A stretch of DNA of 64,000 nt from an uncultured Lachnospiraceae bacterium. Its GTDB lineage: Bacteria > Bacillota > Clostridia > Lachnospirales > Lachnospiraceae. Shown here piece after piece: positions 36,091 through 45,420 of the stretch. The first letter of the stretch is position 1, and every line of letters starts with the position of its first letter. The DNA is taken from the NCBI GenBank assembly GCA_902761585.1, contig CACWKX010000017.1, positions 1 through 64,000 on the forward strand, written 5' to 3'. Made by a program: the position numbers and the translations under genes. Under the pieces are notes generated by a model. It saw only the letters and a program-made list of their open reading frames with translations. It was not told where the DNA came from and did no database searches.

Positions 36091-37479
36091 ATGGAGAAAA
36101 AGCTGAAGAGAAGATTTATTCTGTTAGGGATTGCTGCGGTTCTGATCCTTCTCCTGCTGGTCGGGGCGGGGTTTCATTATTTCTCCTATCGGCAGATGTA
36201 CCGGTCCCTGGATCTGACGCTTTCCTATATCATCAACCATTCTGATGCCTATGAGGAAGAGTCGGAGAGAAGCGGGGCGGATTCTGAGAAAGAGGGAACC
36301 GGAGAGGAGACGGAGGCAGACGGGCTGATCATTACCGGGAACAGCGATGGAGATGTTTCGGTAAAAACCTTGCCAGGGGATGAACAGAACCTGCTGGAAA
36401 AACTGGTCATCGGCTTCCGGGATTTTGGAGATTCAATCGCCGGCAATGTGGAGCTTACGCCTGAGAGCCGATACAGGATGCGGTATTTCCTGATTACACT
36501 GGATGAGAATGGGAATGTGGAAAAAACGAGTCTGTCTCATATTGCAGAGATCAATGAGGAGACTGCAAGGCAGCTTGCTCTGAACCAGTACAGATTCCAC
36601 AGAAAGAGCGGGATGATAGAGTATGCCCGTTCCAGTTACTATTATAAGTCCGTACCTCAGCCGGACGGTCTCACTGTGATCGGGTTCCTTGAGTGTACAC
36701 AGGAAGTGCGGAGCGTCAATGCCATGCGGGCGATCACGCTCCTGGTCTGCATGCTCGTCGTGGTCCTCTTTGTCGTGATTCTCAGGCTGCTGTCCAGACG
36801 CGCGATTGCACCCTACGTGGAGAATATTATCAGCCAGAAACAGTTTATCACGAACGCAAGCCATGAACTCAAGACGCCGCTTGCCATCATATCGGCGAAT
36901 GCCGAGGCGATCGAGATGATCGATGGCAAGAGTGAATGGACAGACAACATCCTGGCGCAGGTCAAACGATCCACCGACCTGATCAACAGCATGCTTGCAC
37001 TGGCGAGGATGAGCGAGACACAGAAGACCGAGCTGACACAGGTTGGGCTGACCGATGTCGTACGGGAAAGCGTCACGTCCTTCCAGGCGGTTGTCAGTCA
37101 GAAAGGACGGAAGCTGGAGTCAGAGATCGAGGACGGCATCTTTGTCATGGGAGATCGAAACCTGCTGATGGAGCTGAGCAATATCCTGATTGACAATGCG
37201 GTCAAATATTGCGATGATGACGGAACCATCCATGTCGCACTTCGGAAGAAGGGCAAGGCTGGCGCAGTCCTGTCTGTTGCGAATGATTATCAGAAAGGCG
37301 CTGGCTTGGACTGCAGCAGATTTTTCAGGCGGTTCTACCGGGGGGACAGCTCCCATAACAGTGGGATGGAGGGACATGGGATCGGCCTCTCAATGGCAAA
37401 ATCAATCACGGAGAAGATGGGCGGCAGCATCGGTGCGGCATGGAAAGATGGAATCATCACTTTTACGGTCATCTTGTGA
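36091..37479 (+). CDS. Membrane sensor histidine kinase
   Basis: This 462-residue kinase has a membrane segment at about residues 9-27, an extracellular domain with an acidic Ser/Glu/Gly-rich stretch near residues 51-76, a second membrane segment near 214-234, and a kinase core with His258 in NASHELKTPL, an N box LIDNAVKYC and a GHGIGLSMAKS G box. No HAMP domain is visible. It forms a pair with the upstream regulator. Confidence 0.9.
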   Translation: MEKKLKRRFILLGIAAVLILLLLVGAGFHYFSYRQMYRSLDLTLSYIINHSDAYEEESERSGADSEKEGTGEETEADGLIITGNSDGDVSVKTLPGDEQNLLEKLVIGFRDFGDSIAGNVELTPESRYRMRYFLITLDENGNVEKTSLSHIAEINEETARQLALNQYRFHRKSGMIEYARSSYYYKSVPQPDGLTVIGFLECTQEVRSVNAMRAITLLVCMLVVVLFVVILRLLSRRAIAPYVENIISQKQFITNASHELKTPLAIISANAEAIEMIDGKSEWTDNILAQVKRSTDLINSMLALARMSETQKTELTQVGLTDVVRESVTSFQAVVSQKGRKLESEIEDGIFVMGDRNLLMELSNILIDNAVKYCDDDGTIHVALRKKGKAGAVLSVANDYQKGAGLDCSRFFRRFYRGDSSHNSGMEGHGIGLSMAKSITEKMGGSIGAAWKDGIITFTVIL

Positions 37480-37579
37480 AGATTCCATGCGGCTGGAGAA
37501 TGCAGTCCGCCTGCAGGAAGATGTCCGTAGAACGATCAAGTATCTGCTTGTCTATTTTGAAATCAGAAGGAGGATAGCA

Positions 37580-40027
37580 ATGAGTAAATGGCAGCGTTTC
37601 CGGTATCAACCCTGCCTTCCGCTTGGAAAGGACGGCAGGCGGGTGACAGGCTCCCCGTCACACGTTGACCTGTCACGGAAAGCAGCATCCGAAGGAATGG
37701 TGCTTCTGAAAAACGAAGGGACAGCACTTCCGCTCCGGAAAGGAGAACGGGTTGCTCTGTTCGGAAAAGGGTCAGCTGACTATGTCAAGGGCGGCGGCGG
37801 ATCCGGTGATGTGACATGCGCGTATGTCCGGAATCTGTGCGATGGGATGCGGCTCAAGGAGAAGGAAGGGAAAGTACGGGTTTTTGGGAAGCTTTCTGAG
37901 TTCTACGAGCAGAACGTCAGGAAACAGCTGGAGGCCGGAGCAGAGCCTGGAATGACGGTGGAGCCGGAGCTCCCGGAGGCGCTTCTTCAGGAAGCGAGGG
38001 AACATGCAGATACGGCAATCATCACGATCTGCCGGTTCTCCGGAGAGGGCTGGGATCGCCGGACTATCGTGAACAAAAATGACCCTTACAGGCTTGACCC
38101 GACCGAACAGAGAATGTTTGACCTTTCGGCGAAGATCTTCCCGGATGGAGATTTCTATCTGACGGAAGATGAGAAAGAGCTGGTTCGACGTGTCACAGCG
38201 CTCTTCCCAAAGGTGATTGCGGTTCTGAACGTCGGCGGGATGGTCGACAGCGAGTGGTTCAGAAACGATGACCGGATTCAGGGTGCCCTTCTTGCCTGGC
38301 AGGGAGGGATGGAAGGCGGCCTGGCGATGGCGGATGTACTGACAGGTGACGTCAACCCATCAGGCCATCTGACAGATACATTTGCGAAGGAGCTTGACGA
38401 TTATCCGTCGACAGCCGGCTTCCACAAGTCGACAGCCTACGTCGATTATGAGGAGGATATCTACGTTGGCTATCGATACTTCGAGACCATTCCAGGGAAA
38501 AAGGAACGGGTCAATTATCCATTCGGATACGGCCTGTCCTACTCAGAATTTGTCATGATGCCGACCTTTGCTTCCTATACAGAGGAGGAAGGCGGCCGGA
38601 TCCTGCTCTCTGTCAAGGCTACGAATGTTTCGCAGATCCCCGGGAAGGCGGTTGTCCAGGTCTATGCACAGATCCCGCAGGGAAAACTCGGAAAGCCTTC
38701 CAGGACGCTGGTGGCGTTTGGAAAGACAGCATTACTTGGATCCGGAGAGGCGCAGCAGCTCGACCTGACCTTCCCCATCAGCCGGATGGCATCCTACGAT
38801 GACACGGGCAAGGTTCAGAAGTCCGCCTGGCTCCTGGAAGCTGGAACGTACCGGTTCTATGTTGGAAATGATGTCCGGGACAATTCACGGATTCCGTATG
38901 AGTGGACACTGGATCAGACAAGGATTCTGGAGCAGGAGAGTCCGAAGTGTGTTCCGCACAGACTGAGCCGGAGAATGCTGGCAGACGGAAGCTTTGAGGC
39001 GCTTCAGACAGATGAGGAGGAACGGCCCGAGACGGAGCTGGATTCTCCAGTGCCGAAGGGAACGCTGCCGGCACCGACGGAGGACAGGAATGCCCGCCAG
39101 CGTTCCTTTCTGGAGCAGCTCGATCCGCATCTGGGCGGACACCGGATTCTGCTTGACGATGTCGCAGACGGAAGTCATACGCTGGACGAATTCATGGATC
39201 AGCTGACGCTGGATGAGCTGATCCACCTGCTCGGCGGTCAGCCGAACCGGGGCGTTGCAAATACCTTCGGATTCGGGAATCTTGAACAGTATGGCGTACC
39301 GGATGTAATGACAGCGGACGGACCCGCCGGCGTGCGGTTCTGGCCGCAGTGTGGCGTGAACACGACGGCGTTCCCATGCGCGACGGCTCTGGCGTGCACC
39401 TGGGATACCGAACTGATCGCGCAGGTCGGTGAGGCGGCTGCACTGGAGGCAAAGGAGAACAACATCGGTGTCTGGCTGGCACCGGCGATCAACATCCACA
39501 GAAGCCCGCTCTGCGGCAGGAACTTTGAGTACTGGTCGGAGGATCCGCTGGTTGCGGGAAGATGCGCAGGGGCACTCGTCCATGGTGTCCAGTCACAGAA
39601 GATCGGGACAAGCCTGAAGCACTTCTGCTGCAACAATAAGGAAACGAACCGGAAGAATTCGGACAGCCGGGTGTCGGAGCGGGCGCTGAGGGAGATCTAC
39701 CTCAAGGGGTTTGAGCTGATCGTCAAGCATGAGCAGCCGTATACGATCATGACCTCCTACAACAAGATGAATGGCATCCACACATCGGAGAACCAGGAGC
39801 TTTTGACAGGCATTCTCCGTGGCGAGTGGGGTTTTCAGGGAATGGTTACGACCGACTGGTGGACAAACGGAGAGCACTATCTCGAGGCGAAGGCCGGCAA
39901 TGATCTCAAGATGGGTGCGGGTTTCCCGGAGCGGGTACGTGAGGCGTATGACCGTGGCCTGATTTCGAAGGATGAAATCAGGGCAGACGCGCGCCGGATT
40001 CTGGCGACAATCCTGAAATTTGAGTAG
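37580..40027 (+). CDS. Glycoside hydrolase family 3 with permuted domain order
   Basis: This 815-residue cytoplasmic enzyme (no signal peptide) likely removes beta-linked glucose or another sugar from oligosaccharides. The alpha/beta sandwich domain that normally comes second is at the N terminus (EGMVLLKNEG, GKGSADYVKGGGGSGD) with the presumed acid/base Glu156 in GEGWDR. A fibronectin-like region follows at about residues 300-450. The barrel is last, with Asp759 in GMVTTDWW as nucleophile and TSYNKMNG before it. This reversed order is known in Ruminococcus albus and Butyrivibrio beta-glucosidases. ATG at 37580 follows AGAAGGAGGA; a long in-frame extension overlaps the kinase gene and is rejected. 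Confidence 0.9.
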   Translation: MSKWQRFRYQPCLPLGKDGRRVTGSPSHVDLSRKAASEGMVLLKNEGTALPLRKGERVALFGKGSADYVKGGGGSGDVTCAYVRNLCDGMRLKEKEGKVRVFGKLSEFYEQNVRKQLEAGAEPGMTVEPELPEALLQEAREHADTAIITICRFSGEGWDRRTIVNKNDPYRLDPTEQRMFDLSAKIFPDGDFYLTEDEKELVRRVTALFPKVIAVLNVGGMVDSEWFRNDDRIQGALLAWQGGMEGGLAMADVLTGDVNPSGHLTDTFAKELDDYPSTAGFHKSTAYVDYEEDIYVGYRYFETIPGKKERVNYPFGYGLSYSEFVMMPTFASYTEEEGGRILLSVKATNVSQIPGKAVVQVYAQIPQGKLGKPSRTLVAFGKTALLGSGEAQQLDLTFPISRMASYDDTGKVQKSAWLLEAGTYRFYVGNDVRDNSRIPYEWTLDQTRILEQESPKCVPHRLSRRMLADGSFEALQTDEEERPETELDSPVPKGTLPAPTEDRNARQRSFLEQLDPHLGGHRILLDDVADGSHTLDEFMDQLTLDELIHLLGGQPNRGVANTFGFGNLEQYGVPDVMTADGPAGVRFWPQCGVNTTAFPCATALACTWDTELIAQVGEAAALEAKENNIGVWLAPAINIHRSPLCGRNFEYWSEDPLVAGRCAGALVHGVQSQKIGTSLKHFCCNNKETNRKNSDSRVSERALREIYLKGFELIVKHEQPYTIMTSYNKMNGIHTSENQELLTGILRGEWGFQGMVTTDWWTNGEHYLEAKAGNDLKMGAGFPERVREAYDRGLISKDEIRADARRILATILKFE

Positions 40028-40058
40028 AAGACCATGCGGCGGAAGGAAGGGGCATCAG

Positions 40059-40235
40059 ATGGCAGGGAGATGCGATACATGCACTTACTATGAATATGAC
40101 GAGGAGGAAGACGCATTTTTCTGTTCGGCTGACATGGATGAGGATGATTTTTACCATTTTATGCTTCAGGATCGCAGAACCTGCCCCTTCTACCGGAATG
40201 GAGATGAATATGCAGTCGTCCGGCATCAGATGTAA
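40059..40235 (+). CDS. Small cysteine protein of the DUF6472 type
   Basis: This 58-residue protein has four cysteines in the pattern CDTC, FFC and TCPFYR, with an acidic MDEDDFYHF centre and a final VVRHQM. This matches, from memory, the DUF6472 family of Clostridia; a zinc site is likely and the function is unknown. GGAAGGAAGGGG precedes the start. It lies between the glycosidase and the Lon-like ATPase. Confidence 0.75.
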   Translation: MAGRCDTCTYYEYDEEEDAFFCSADMDEDDFYHFMLQDRRTCPFYRNGDEYAVVRHQM

Positions 40236-40343
40236 GAGGAAAGCCGCACGCAGATCAGCTGCGATAACCGGTTGGCCTTGGCAGACTGGCTTTTGAGACG
40301 TGAATACGTGAAGGACGAAGAGGAGACTTGAGAGGGAGCCCGT

Positions 40344-42134
40344 ATGGAGAAGGCGAAGACAATCGAGGAGGTACTGGGAGAAAATGGACTTGCATTTTCT
40401 CCAAACATGGAAGCTCATTATATGAAGGAGCTGGAGGGAATCTGGAACGATGCCTGCGCGGAGAGCGGCGGGGAGGTGACAGATGCCCAGGTGGACGAGT
40501 ATCTGGATGTTCTCAAGAAGATGGGACTTGTGATTCCGGTGCACCGGGAGGAGCTTGACCGGGAGAAGGCCAGAAAGCAGGCTGTTGACCCGGAGGTCGC
40601 CAGGATGCGCCATGCACTCGCCGAGGAGCGCAGAAAGGAAGCACAGGCGATGCGGGAAGCGGAGGACAGACGGGAGGAAGGAAAGCCGGATCCGGACAGC
40701 GTCTACCGGATTTTTCCGGCACAGAACAAGACAGACCTGAAACACCAGGTCTTCCTGATTCTGAATGTTCCGGAAGGGGTGGATATCCCGCATCACATCA
40801 GCGGCGGGTTCATGAATCCGGAAAGGGCGCTTGCGTTTGAGTACTATGACGGCGGACCGAAGTTTCATATGTCCCGGCTGCAGATGACAGGGGCGGATAT
40901 TCGTTTCCGGAAGATGTTCAGCTGGCTGGGATTACATCACATCTCGGTACAGCTTTCCGGCGCACAGGATGGCAATTCCTTCTATGTCTACAGGGTCAAG
41001 GCTGTCGATCCGCCGAAAGACGGGGGCGGTCTGACAACGACAGAAGACAACTTCCTTCAGTATATGGTGGAACGGCTTCGGACGTCGATCATCCAGGCCG
41101 CGGAGGAAGAGGTGCCGGATCAGATGGCGATGAACGATCTCCCGGACATCGTGAATTTCATGGACTGCTGTGCGGACACCCTGCCGGCAAATATCCGCCA
41201 GTGGGCGAGAAAAAACATTGTGATTGCCGGTCAGGAGAGCGGCAATCCGGACGAGAGACGTCATGCAAAGCGGGCGCTCTCGATGATGCTGAACATCCGG
41301 TGGAAGAGCTCCTACTTTGACCCGATCGACCCCGTAGAGGCCAGGAGAATCCTGGATGAGGAACTGTACGGTCTGGAGAAGGTCAAGCAGAGAGTGATTG
41401 AGACCATCATCCAGATCAACCGGACACATACGCTTCCGAGCTATGGGCTCCTTCTTGCAGGGCCTGCCGGAACCGGAAAGAGCCAGATCGCATATGCAGT
41501 CGCCCGGATTCTGAAGATTCCATCGGCGGTTTTCGATATGAGCACCGTGTGCGATCCGGAGGCACTGACCGGGACATCGAGAATCTACACGAATGCGCGG
41601 CCTGGCAGGATTATGGAAGCCTTCTCGGCAACCGGTTCCTCCAATATTGTGTTTGTCATCAATGAGCTGGACAAGGCGGACAATGAAAACCAGAACGGGA
41701 ATCCGGCTGATACGCTGCTGACCCTTCTGGACAATCTGGGATTCACAGATAATTACATGGAGTGCCAGATCCCGACGGGCGGGGTGTATCCGATTGCGAC
41801 GGCGAATGACAAGAACCGGATCTCAGAACCTCTGATTTCCAGGTTTGCGGTCATCGACATCCCGGATTACACCAGCGATGAGAAGAAGATTATCTTCAGG
41901 GATTATTCGATGCCAAAGGTTCTGCGCCGGATGGGAATGAGAAAGGAAGAGTGCAGAGTGACGCAGGAGGCAGTCGATGCCATCATTGACCTGTACAAGG
42001 ACCGCCCCGGCTGCCGGGATCTGGAGCAGGCAGCCGAGCACCTGGCGGGCAATGCACTCTACGAGATCGAGACACAGAAGGTCAGCGAGGTAGAGTTTGA
42101 CGCAAAGAAGGCTGTAAGACTTTTGCGGGGCTGA
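40344..42134 (+). CDS. Lon-like AAA+ ATPase without a protease domain
   Basis: This 596-residue protein has an N-terminal region of about 330 residues that I do not recognise, including a charged coiled-coil-like stretch (about 75-110). A AAA+ module follows. The lead-in LDEELYGLEKVKQRVIETI is very like that of Lon, and Walker A is GPAGTGKS at 373-380. The Walker B aspartate is replaced by Asn440 in FVINELDK, while the catalytic Glu441 is kept. Sensor 1 (ATAND) and an arginine finger (ISRF) are present. The Lon peptidase domain is absent and the chain ends after the helical lid. Its role may be remodelling of an unknown partner. Confidence 0.75.
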   Translation: MEKAKTIEEVLGENGLAFSPNMEAHYMKELEGIWNDACAESGGEVTDAQVDEYLDVLKKMGLVIPVHREELDREKARKQAVDPEVARMRHALAEERRKEAQAMREAEDRREEGKPDPDSVYRIFPAQNKTDLKHQVFLILNVPEGVDIPHHISGGFMNPERALAFEYYDGGPKFHMSRLQMTGADIRFRKMFSWLGLHHISVQLSGAQDGNSFYVYRVKAVDPPKDGGGLTTTEDNFLQYMVERLRTSIIQAAEEEVPDQMAMNDLPDIVNFMDCCADTLPANIRQWARKNIVIAGQESGNPDERRHAKRALSMMLNIRWKSSYFDPIDPVEARRILDEELYGLEKVKQRVIETIIQINRTHTLPSYGLLLAGPAGTGKSQIAYAVARILKIPSAVFDMSTVCDPEALTGTSRIYTNARPGRIMEAFSATGSSNIVFVINELDKADNENQNGNPADTLLTLLDNLGFTDNYMECQIPTGGVYPIATANDKNRISEPLISRFAVIDIPDYTSDEKKIIFRDYSMPKVLRRMGMRKEECRVTQEAVDAIIDLYKDRPGCRDLEQAAEHLAGNALYEIETQKVSEVEFDAKKAVRLLRG

Positions 42135-42143
42135 CCGAACACA

Positions 42144-42179
42144 GATACAGGCCCTTCAAAAATCTGAAGGGCCAGTATC
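42144..42179. terminator. Hairpin between convergent genes
   Basis: GATAC-A-GGCCCTTCA pairs with TGAAGGGCC-A-GTATC. It lies between the ends of the plus-strand ATPase gene and the minus-strand ECF gene; no long T run follows on either side. Confidence 0.55.
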
Positions 42180-42212
42180 TTCAACGGTTCCAAATTAGTT
42201 TGTTCCGCTTTC

Positions 42213-42836
42213 TCAGCTCAGGCGGAAGAAGAGCCCTGCTTTTTTCAGAGGCACACGCAGCGCCAGGTACAGCAGAACCGTGATCACCAGGGAGACAGCC
42301 GCGTTGATCGCTGTGACCGTGAAGTTGATCGCGAAGGTCACCTCGGCAGCCGGACGGCCGAGGATGAACAGTTTGTAGAGATAACGGAGTCCGGGGTCTG
42401 CGAAGGTATTGAACAGAAGGCCTGCGGCGGAGGCAATCACCACCCACTGCGTCAGTTTCCTCTGGTTCTGCTGTGTGCTGATGTGGCCAAGCCTGTGCGC
42501 GATCAGGCCGGCGATCACGCCGACCAGAAGCTTGACGACGAAGGTCACTGGTGCTTCCACGATGTAGACGGGATCGATCAGGTCACCGATTGTCAGACCG
42601 ATGGCACCGCCAAGACCACCGTAGAGCGGGCCGAGCAGCAGCGCTCCGAGCACAACGAAGGCGTTTCCGAGATGAACGGAAACCTTGCCGCCCGGGGTCG
42701 GAATCGGTATAGACAGGTACGTAAAGACCACATAGGTCAGGGCGGCGAAGATCGCCGCAAATGCCAGCTTCTTCAGACGCAGGCTGCTGTCAGGAAGGCT
42801 TGCGCTGGCGGTGTGTTCCAAACTCGTAGTTTTCAT
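42213..42836 (-). CDS. ECF transporter S component
   Basis: This protein of about 207 residues is a substrate-binding membrane component of an energy-coupling factor vitamin transporter. The block SVHLGNAFVVLGALLLGPLYGGLGGAIGLTIGD is typical of the family, and five or six hydrophobic helices can be seen. The substrate is uncertain; pyridoxine-type or thiamine-related transporters are possible. ATG at 42836 follows GAGGAGG by 8 bases on the minus strand. The ATPases and the EcfT protein must lie elsewhere. Confidence 0.85.
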   Translation of the reverse strand: MKTTSLEHTASASLPDSSLRLKKLAFAAIFAALTYVVFTYLSIPIPTPGGKVSVHLGNAFVVLGALLLGPLYGGLGGAIGLTIGDLIDPVYIVEAPVTFVVKLLVGVIAGLIAHRLGHISTQQNQRKLTQWVVIASAAGLLFNTFADPGLRYLYKLFILGRPAAEVTFAINFTVTAINAAVSLVITVLLYLALRVPLKKAGLFFRLS

Positions 42837-42894
42837 ATCGGTTTCCTCCTCTTTTTGAAACTGACCAGAGTATAGACCCGAACTGAGCACATTG

Positions 42895-42914
42895 ATATAT
42901 CCAATATGCGATAT
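42895..42914. promoter_or_regulatory. Candidate operator containing ATATGCGATAT
   Basis: This is the second copy of the 11-mer found at 5334-5344, here 59-78 bases upstream of the ECF start, with TATAT and TC conserved in its left flank. Confidence 0.3.
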
Positions 42915-42962
42915 TTTTATATAACCAGATTGTTACAAGGTTGCTGAAAAGCGGCCGGTTGC

Positions 42963-43049
42963 TCAATCCTGGCCTGTGTGGCAGGAACAGCCGGATCTGC
43001 CGGAGTGCTGTCAACGGCGTGGTTCAATCCTGGCCTGCATGGCAGAAAC
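42963..43049. repeat. Imperfect 26-bp direct repeat
   Basis: TCAATCCTGGCCTG at 42963 recurs at 43024, each followed by a GGCAG-AAC block. The copies are 61 bases apart and end at the stop codon of the metallopeptidase gene. No function is recognised. Confidence 0.6.
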
Positions 43050-43646
43050 TCAGAGCAGGCCGGCCTGCGCCATGATTTCGTCACGATGGTTTTTCAGCCA
43101 ACGGTGTCTTTCATCATAGTCCGGACAGACACGGTACACCTGCCTGTAGAAGCGGTTTGAATGATTCATTTCCAGGCGGTGGCAGAGCTCATGGACGATG
43201 ACGGAATCGATGATTTCATCGGGCGTAAGCATCAGCAGAATGTTGAAAGCAAGACTTCCGTCTGCCTTGCAGCTGCCCCATTTTGATTTATAGATACGGA
43301 ATGTGATCTTTCCGTATGTGACACCGACAATCGGAGCATAGCTGGCGACCCGCCCGGGGATATAGGCCACAGCGCGGGCATGGAGCTTCCGAAGCTCTGC
43401 CGGGGAGAGCGGCCGGACTCCTTTGATTGCGTTTTCACGTTCAAGGGCGTCTGAGAGCTTCTGAAGGACCCAGCCGGCATGTGCCTCCACAAACCGGACG
43501 ATGGAGTCCTCGGACTGGCGGTACGGGGCACGCACGAGAACCTCGCCGCGGCGGACGATCAGAGAAAGCGTCCGCCTGTCCGAGCGGATGATCTGGTATG
43601 AAAACTGTCCTTTTATATTTTTATGATCCATAATCGATTTTATCAT
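43050..43646 (-). CDS. YgjP-like (M48-type) metallopeptidase domain protein
   Basis: This 198-residue protein has the zinc motif HELCHRLEMNHSNRFY and the upstream KWGSCK block of the YgjP/DUF45 family. Such proteins are predicted zinc hydrolases; the substrate is unknown. ATG codons at 43646 and 43631 are both possible and neither has a clear ribosome site, so the start is uncertain. The 237 bases to the next gene hold GC-rich CTGC-type repeats. Confidence 0.8.
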   Translation of the reverse strand: MIKSIMDHKNIKGQFSYQIIRSDRRTLSLIVRRGEVLVRAPYRQSEDSIVRFVEAHAGWVLQKLSDALERENAIKGVRPLSPAELRKLHARAVAYIPGRVASYAPIVGVTYGKITFRIYKSKWGSCKADGSLAFNILLMLTPDEIIDSVIVHELCHRLEMNHSNRFYRQVYRVCPDYDERHRWLKNHRDEIMAQAGLL

Positions 43647-43883
43647 TTTTTGTGACGCTGCTGTCTGTCAGCTGCCTGGCGCAGTAGCTGCCTGCTGCAG
43701 CGACTGTCTGCTGCAGCTGCCGTGAGCATCTGACAGACATGGGGTTTGCATTACACTCGCACATATGGGGGACGCCGTCAAGCGCCTTCGCATGCGTTGG
43801 GCGGCAAGAACAGACGGCGGAAGCCCGGTTGTACAGCGTCAGGAGACTGCGTGCCGGGTGGTGCTTTTGGAGGAATGGATCTG

Positions 43884-44576
43884 ATGCGCACATCGGAGAA
43901 TGAGAAGGGAACATGCATCAACTGCGGGAAGTGCTCGGGGGAGATGACAATCTTTGCCGGGGTTCCGGAGGAAAAGCGGAAACTGGTCACAGACCGGGGA
44001 CGGCATCTCCACAAAAGAAAGGGCAGCTATCTGTTTCGGGCCGGAGAGCCGGTCGGTGATATCTGGATCCTGCGCAGCGGAAAGGTGAAGCTCTGCGTAG
44101 GCAGCCCCGATGGACGCGAGATGATCATCGGCATCTTTGCCGGCGGGGAGGCTATCTGGGAAGGCCTGTTTCTGAACGGAAGCCTGTATCCGTACTCGGC
44201 GGTCTGTCTGACGACGGTCGACGTCTGTGCAATTCCGGTGCACGATTTTCAAACGATGCTGCAGGACACCAGTGTCGCCTGGAGCATTATCACCGTTCTG
44301 AGCCGGAAGCTCCACGATGCAAATGAGCGGAATATGATCCTCTCGGCAAAGGAGCCGGAGGTGCGCGTTGCCAAGCTCCTGCTCTACGAGGTGGAGCATG
44401 TCTCGAGCCCGGAGATCGACCTCAGGCTGGAGGACATTGCTGCCAGTCTGAATCTGAGGCCGGAGACTGTAAGCCGGAAGCTCCGGGAGATGGAAAAGGC
44501 CGGCATTCTGAAGCGGACCGGGAAGGGGAAGCTTCATATCCTCGATCAGGAAGCCATCCGGCAGCTTGCAGGATAA
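43884..44576 (+). CDS. FNR-like Crp family transcription regulator
   Basis: This protein of about 230 residues has an N-terminal cysteine cluster (Cys11, Cys14, Cys17), a cyclic nucleotide-binding-type beta barrel and a C-terminal helix-turn-helix. The recognition helix RPETVSRKL has the E-x-x-S-R pattern with which E. coli FNR reads TTGAT half sites. A perfect TTGAT-N4-ATCAA site lies directly downstream, before pflA. ATG at 43884 is 9 bases after GGAGG; ATG at 43875 is too close to it. The cysteines may hold an oxygen-sensitive Fe-S cluster, but their C-x2-C-x2-C spacing differs from FNR. Confidence 0.85.
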   Translation: MRTSENEKGTCINCGKCSGEMTIFAGVPEEKRKLVTDRGRHLHKRKGSYLFRAGEPVGDIWILRSGKVKLCVGSPDGREMIIGIFAGGEAIWEGLFLNGSLYPYSAVCLTTVDVCAIPVHDFQTMLQDTSVAWSIITVLSRKLHDANERNMILSAKEPEVRVAKLLLYEVEHVSSPEIDLRLEDIAASLNLRPETVSRKLREMEKAGILKRTGKGKLHILDQEAIRQLAG

Positions 44577-44608
44577 CATTTTCCTGCAGGATAATATTTT
44601 TATAATTC

Positions 44609-44622
44609 TTGATTATAATCAA
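44609..44622. promoter_or_regulatory. FNR-type box upstream of pflA
   Basis: TTGATTATAATCAA matches TTGATnnnnATCAA exactly. A TAAGAT -10-like hexamer at 44645-44650 puts the transcription start near 44657, so the box centre would lie at about -41.5, the classic position for activation by FNR. Confidence 0.7.
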
Positions 44623-44688
44623 TGATTATTTCCCAATAATTCCATAAGATAAGGCCGTATCAGAGAACAGATCAAAGAAAGGCTGACT

Positions 44689-45420
44689 ATGGTCGAAGGA
44701 TACATCCATTCCACTGAGTCATTTGGCTCGGCAGACGGCCCGGGCGTCCGCTTCCTGATCTTCGTCTCAGGCTGCCGGATGCGCTGCAGATACTGCCACA
44801 ATGCGGATACCTGGCAGATGAAGAAGGGGACTCTCATGACAGCGGATGAGCTGCTGGATCAGGCAGAGCGCTACAGAAGTTACTGGGGACCGAAGGGCGG
44901 AATTACCGTCTCGGGCGGCGAGCCGCTTCTGCAGCCGGATTTCCTGCTGGATCTTTTTAGAAAGGCGAAGGCAAGAGGAATCAATACCTGTATCGACACG
45001 GCACTGGAACCCTTCACGACACAGGAGCCCTTCTTCCACACATTTGAAAGACTGATGGAAGTGACCGATCTGCTCCTGGCGGATATCAAGCAGATCGACC
45101 AGGAACGTCATAAGGCGCTCACCGGAAAGCCGAATGACAACATCCTTGCCGGCTTGGAGTACCTGTCCGGAATCGGCAAACCGGTCTGGATCCGGCATGT
45201 GCTCGTTCCTGGATGGACGGACGACGACGGATATCTCAGGCGGACGGGGCAGTTCATCAGCACCCTTCACAACGTCGAGAGGATCGAGGTTCTTCCGTAC
45301 CACTCGCTCGGTGCATACAAGTGGGAGGAGCTCGGCATTCCCTACACACTGAAGGGAACCGTCAGCCCGTCGCCGGAGCGGGTGAAGGAAGCAGAAGCCA
45401 TTTTGAGAGGAGAAATATGA
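44689..45420 (+). CDS. pflA: Pyruvate formate-lyase activating enzyme
   Basis: This 243-residue radical SAM enzyme makes the glycyl radical on PflB. The cluster motif is [12 protein letters not shown] and the SAM-binding GGE is in VSGGEPLLQ. It begins with [21 protein letters not shown], the usual start of this family. AAAGAAAGG precedes the ATG. It overlaps pflB by 1 base; the order pflA-pflB is the reverse of that in E. coli. Confidence 0.95.
   Translation: MVEGYIHSTESFGSADGPGVRFLIFVSGCRMRCRYCHNADTWQMKKGTLMTADELLDQAERYRSYWGPKGGITVSGGEPLLQPDFLLDLFRKAKARGINTCIDTALEPFTTQEPFFHTFERLMEVTDLLLADIKQIDQERHKALTGKPNDNILAGLEYLSGIGKPVWIRHVLVPGWTDDDGYLRRTGQFISTLHNVERIEVLPYHSLGAYKWEELGIPYTLKGTVSPSPERVKEAEAILRGEI

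Noticed and set aside
37190..37579. N-terminal extension of the family 3 glycosidase
   Set aside because: It overlaps the kinase gene in another frame; the AGAAGGAGGA site fixes the start at 37580.
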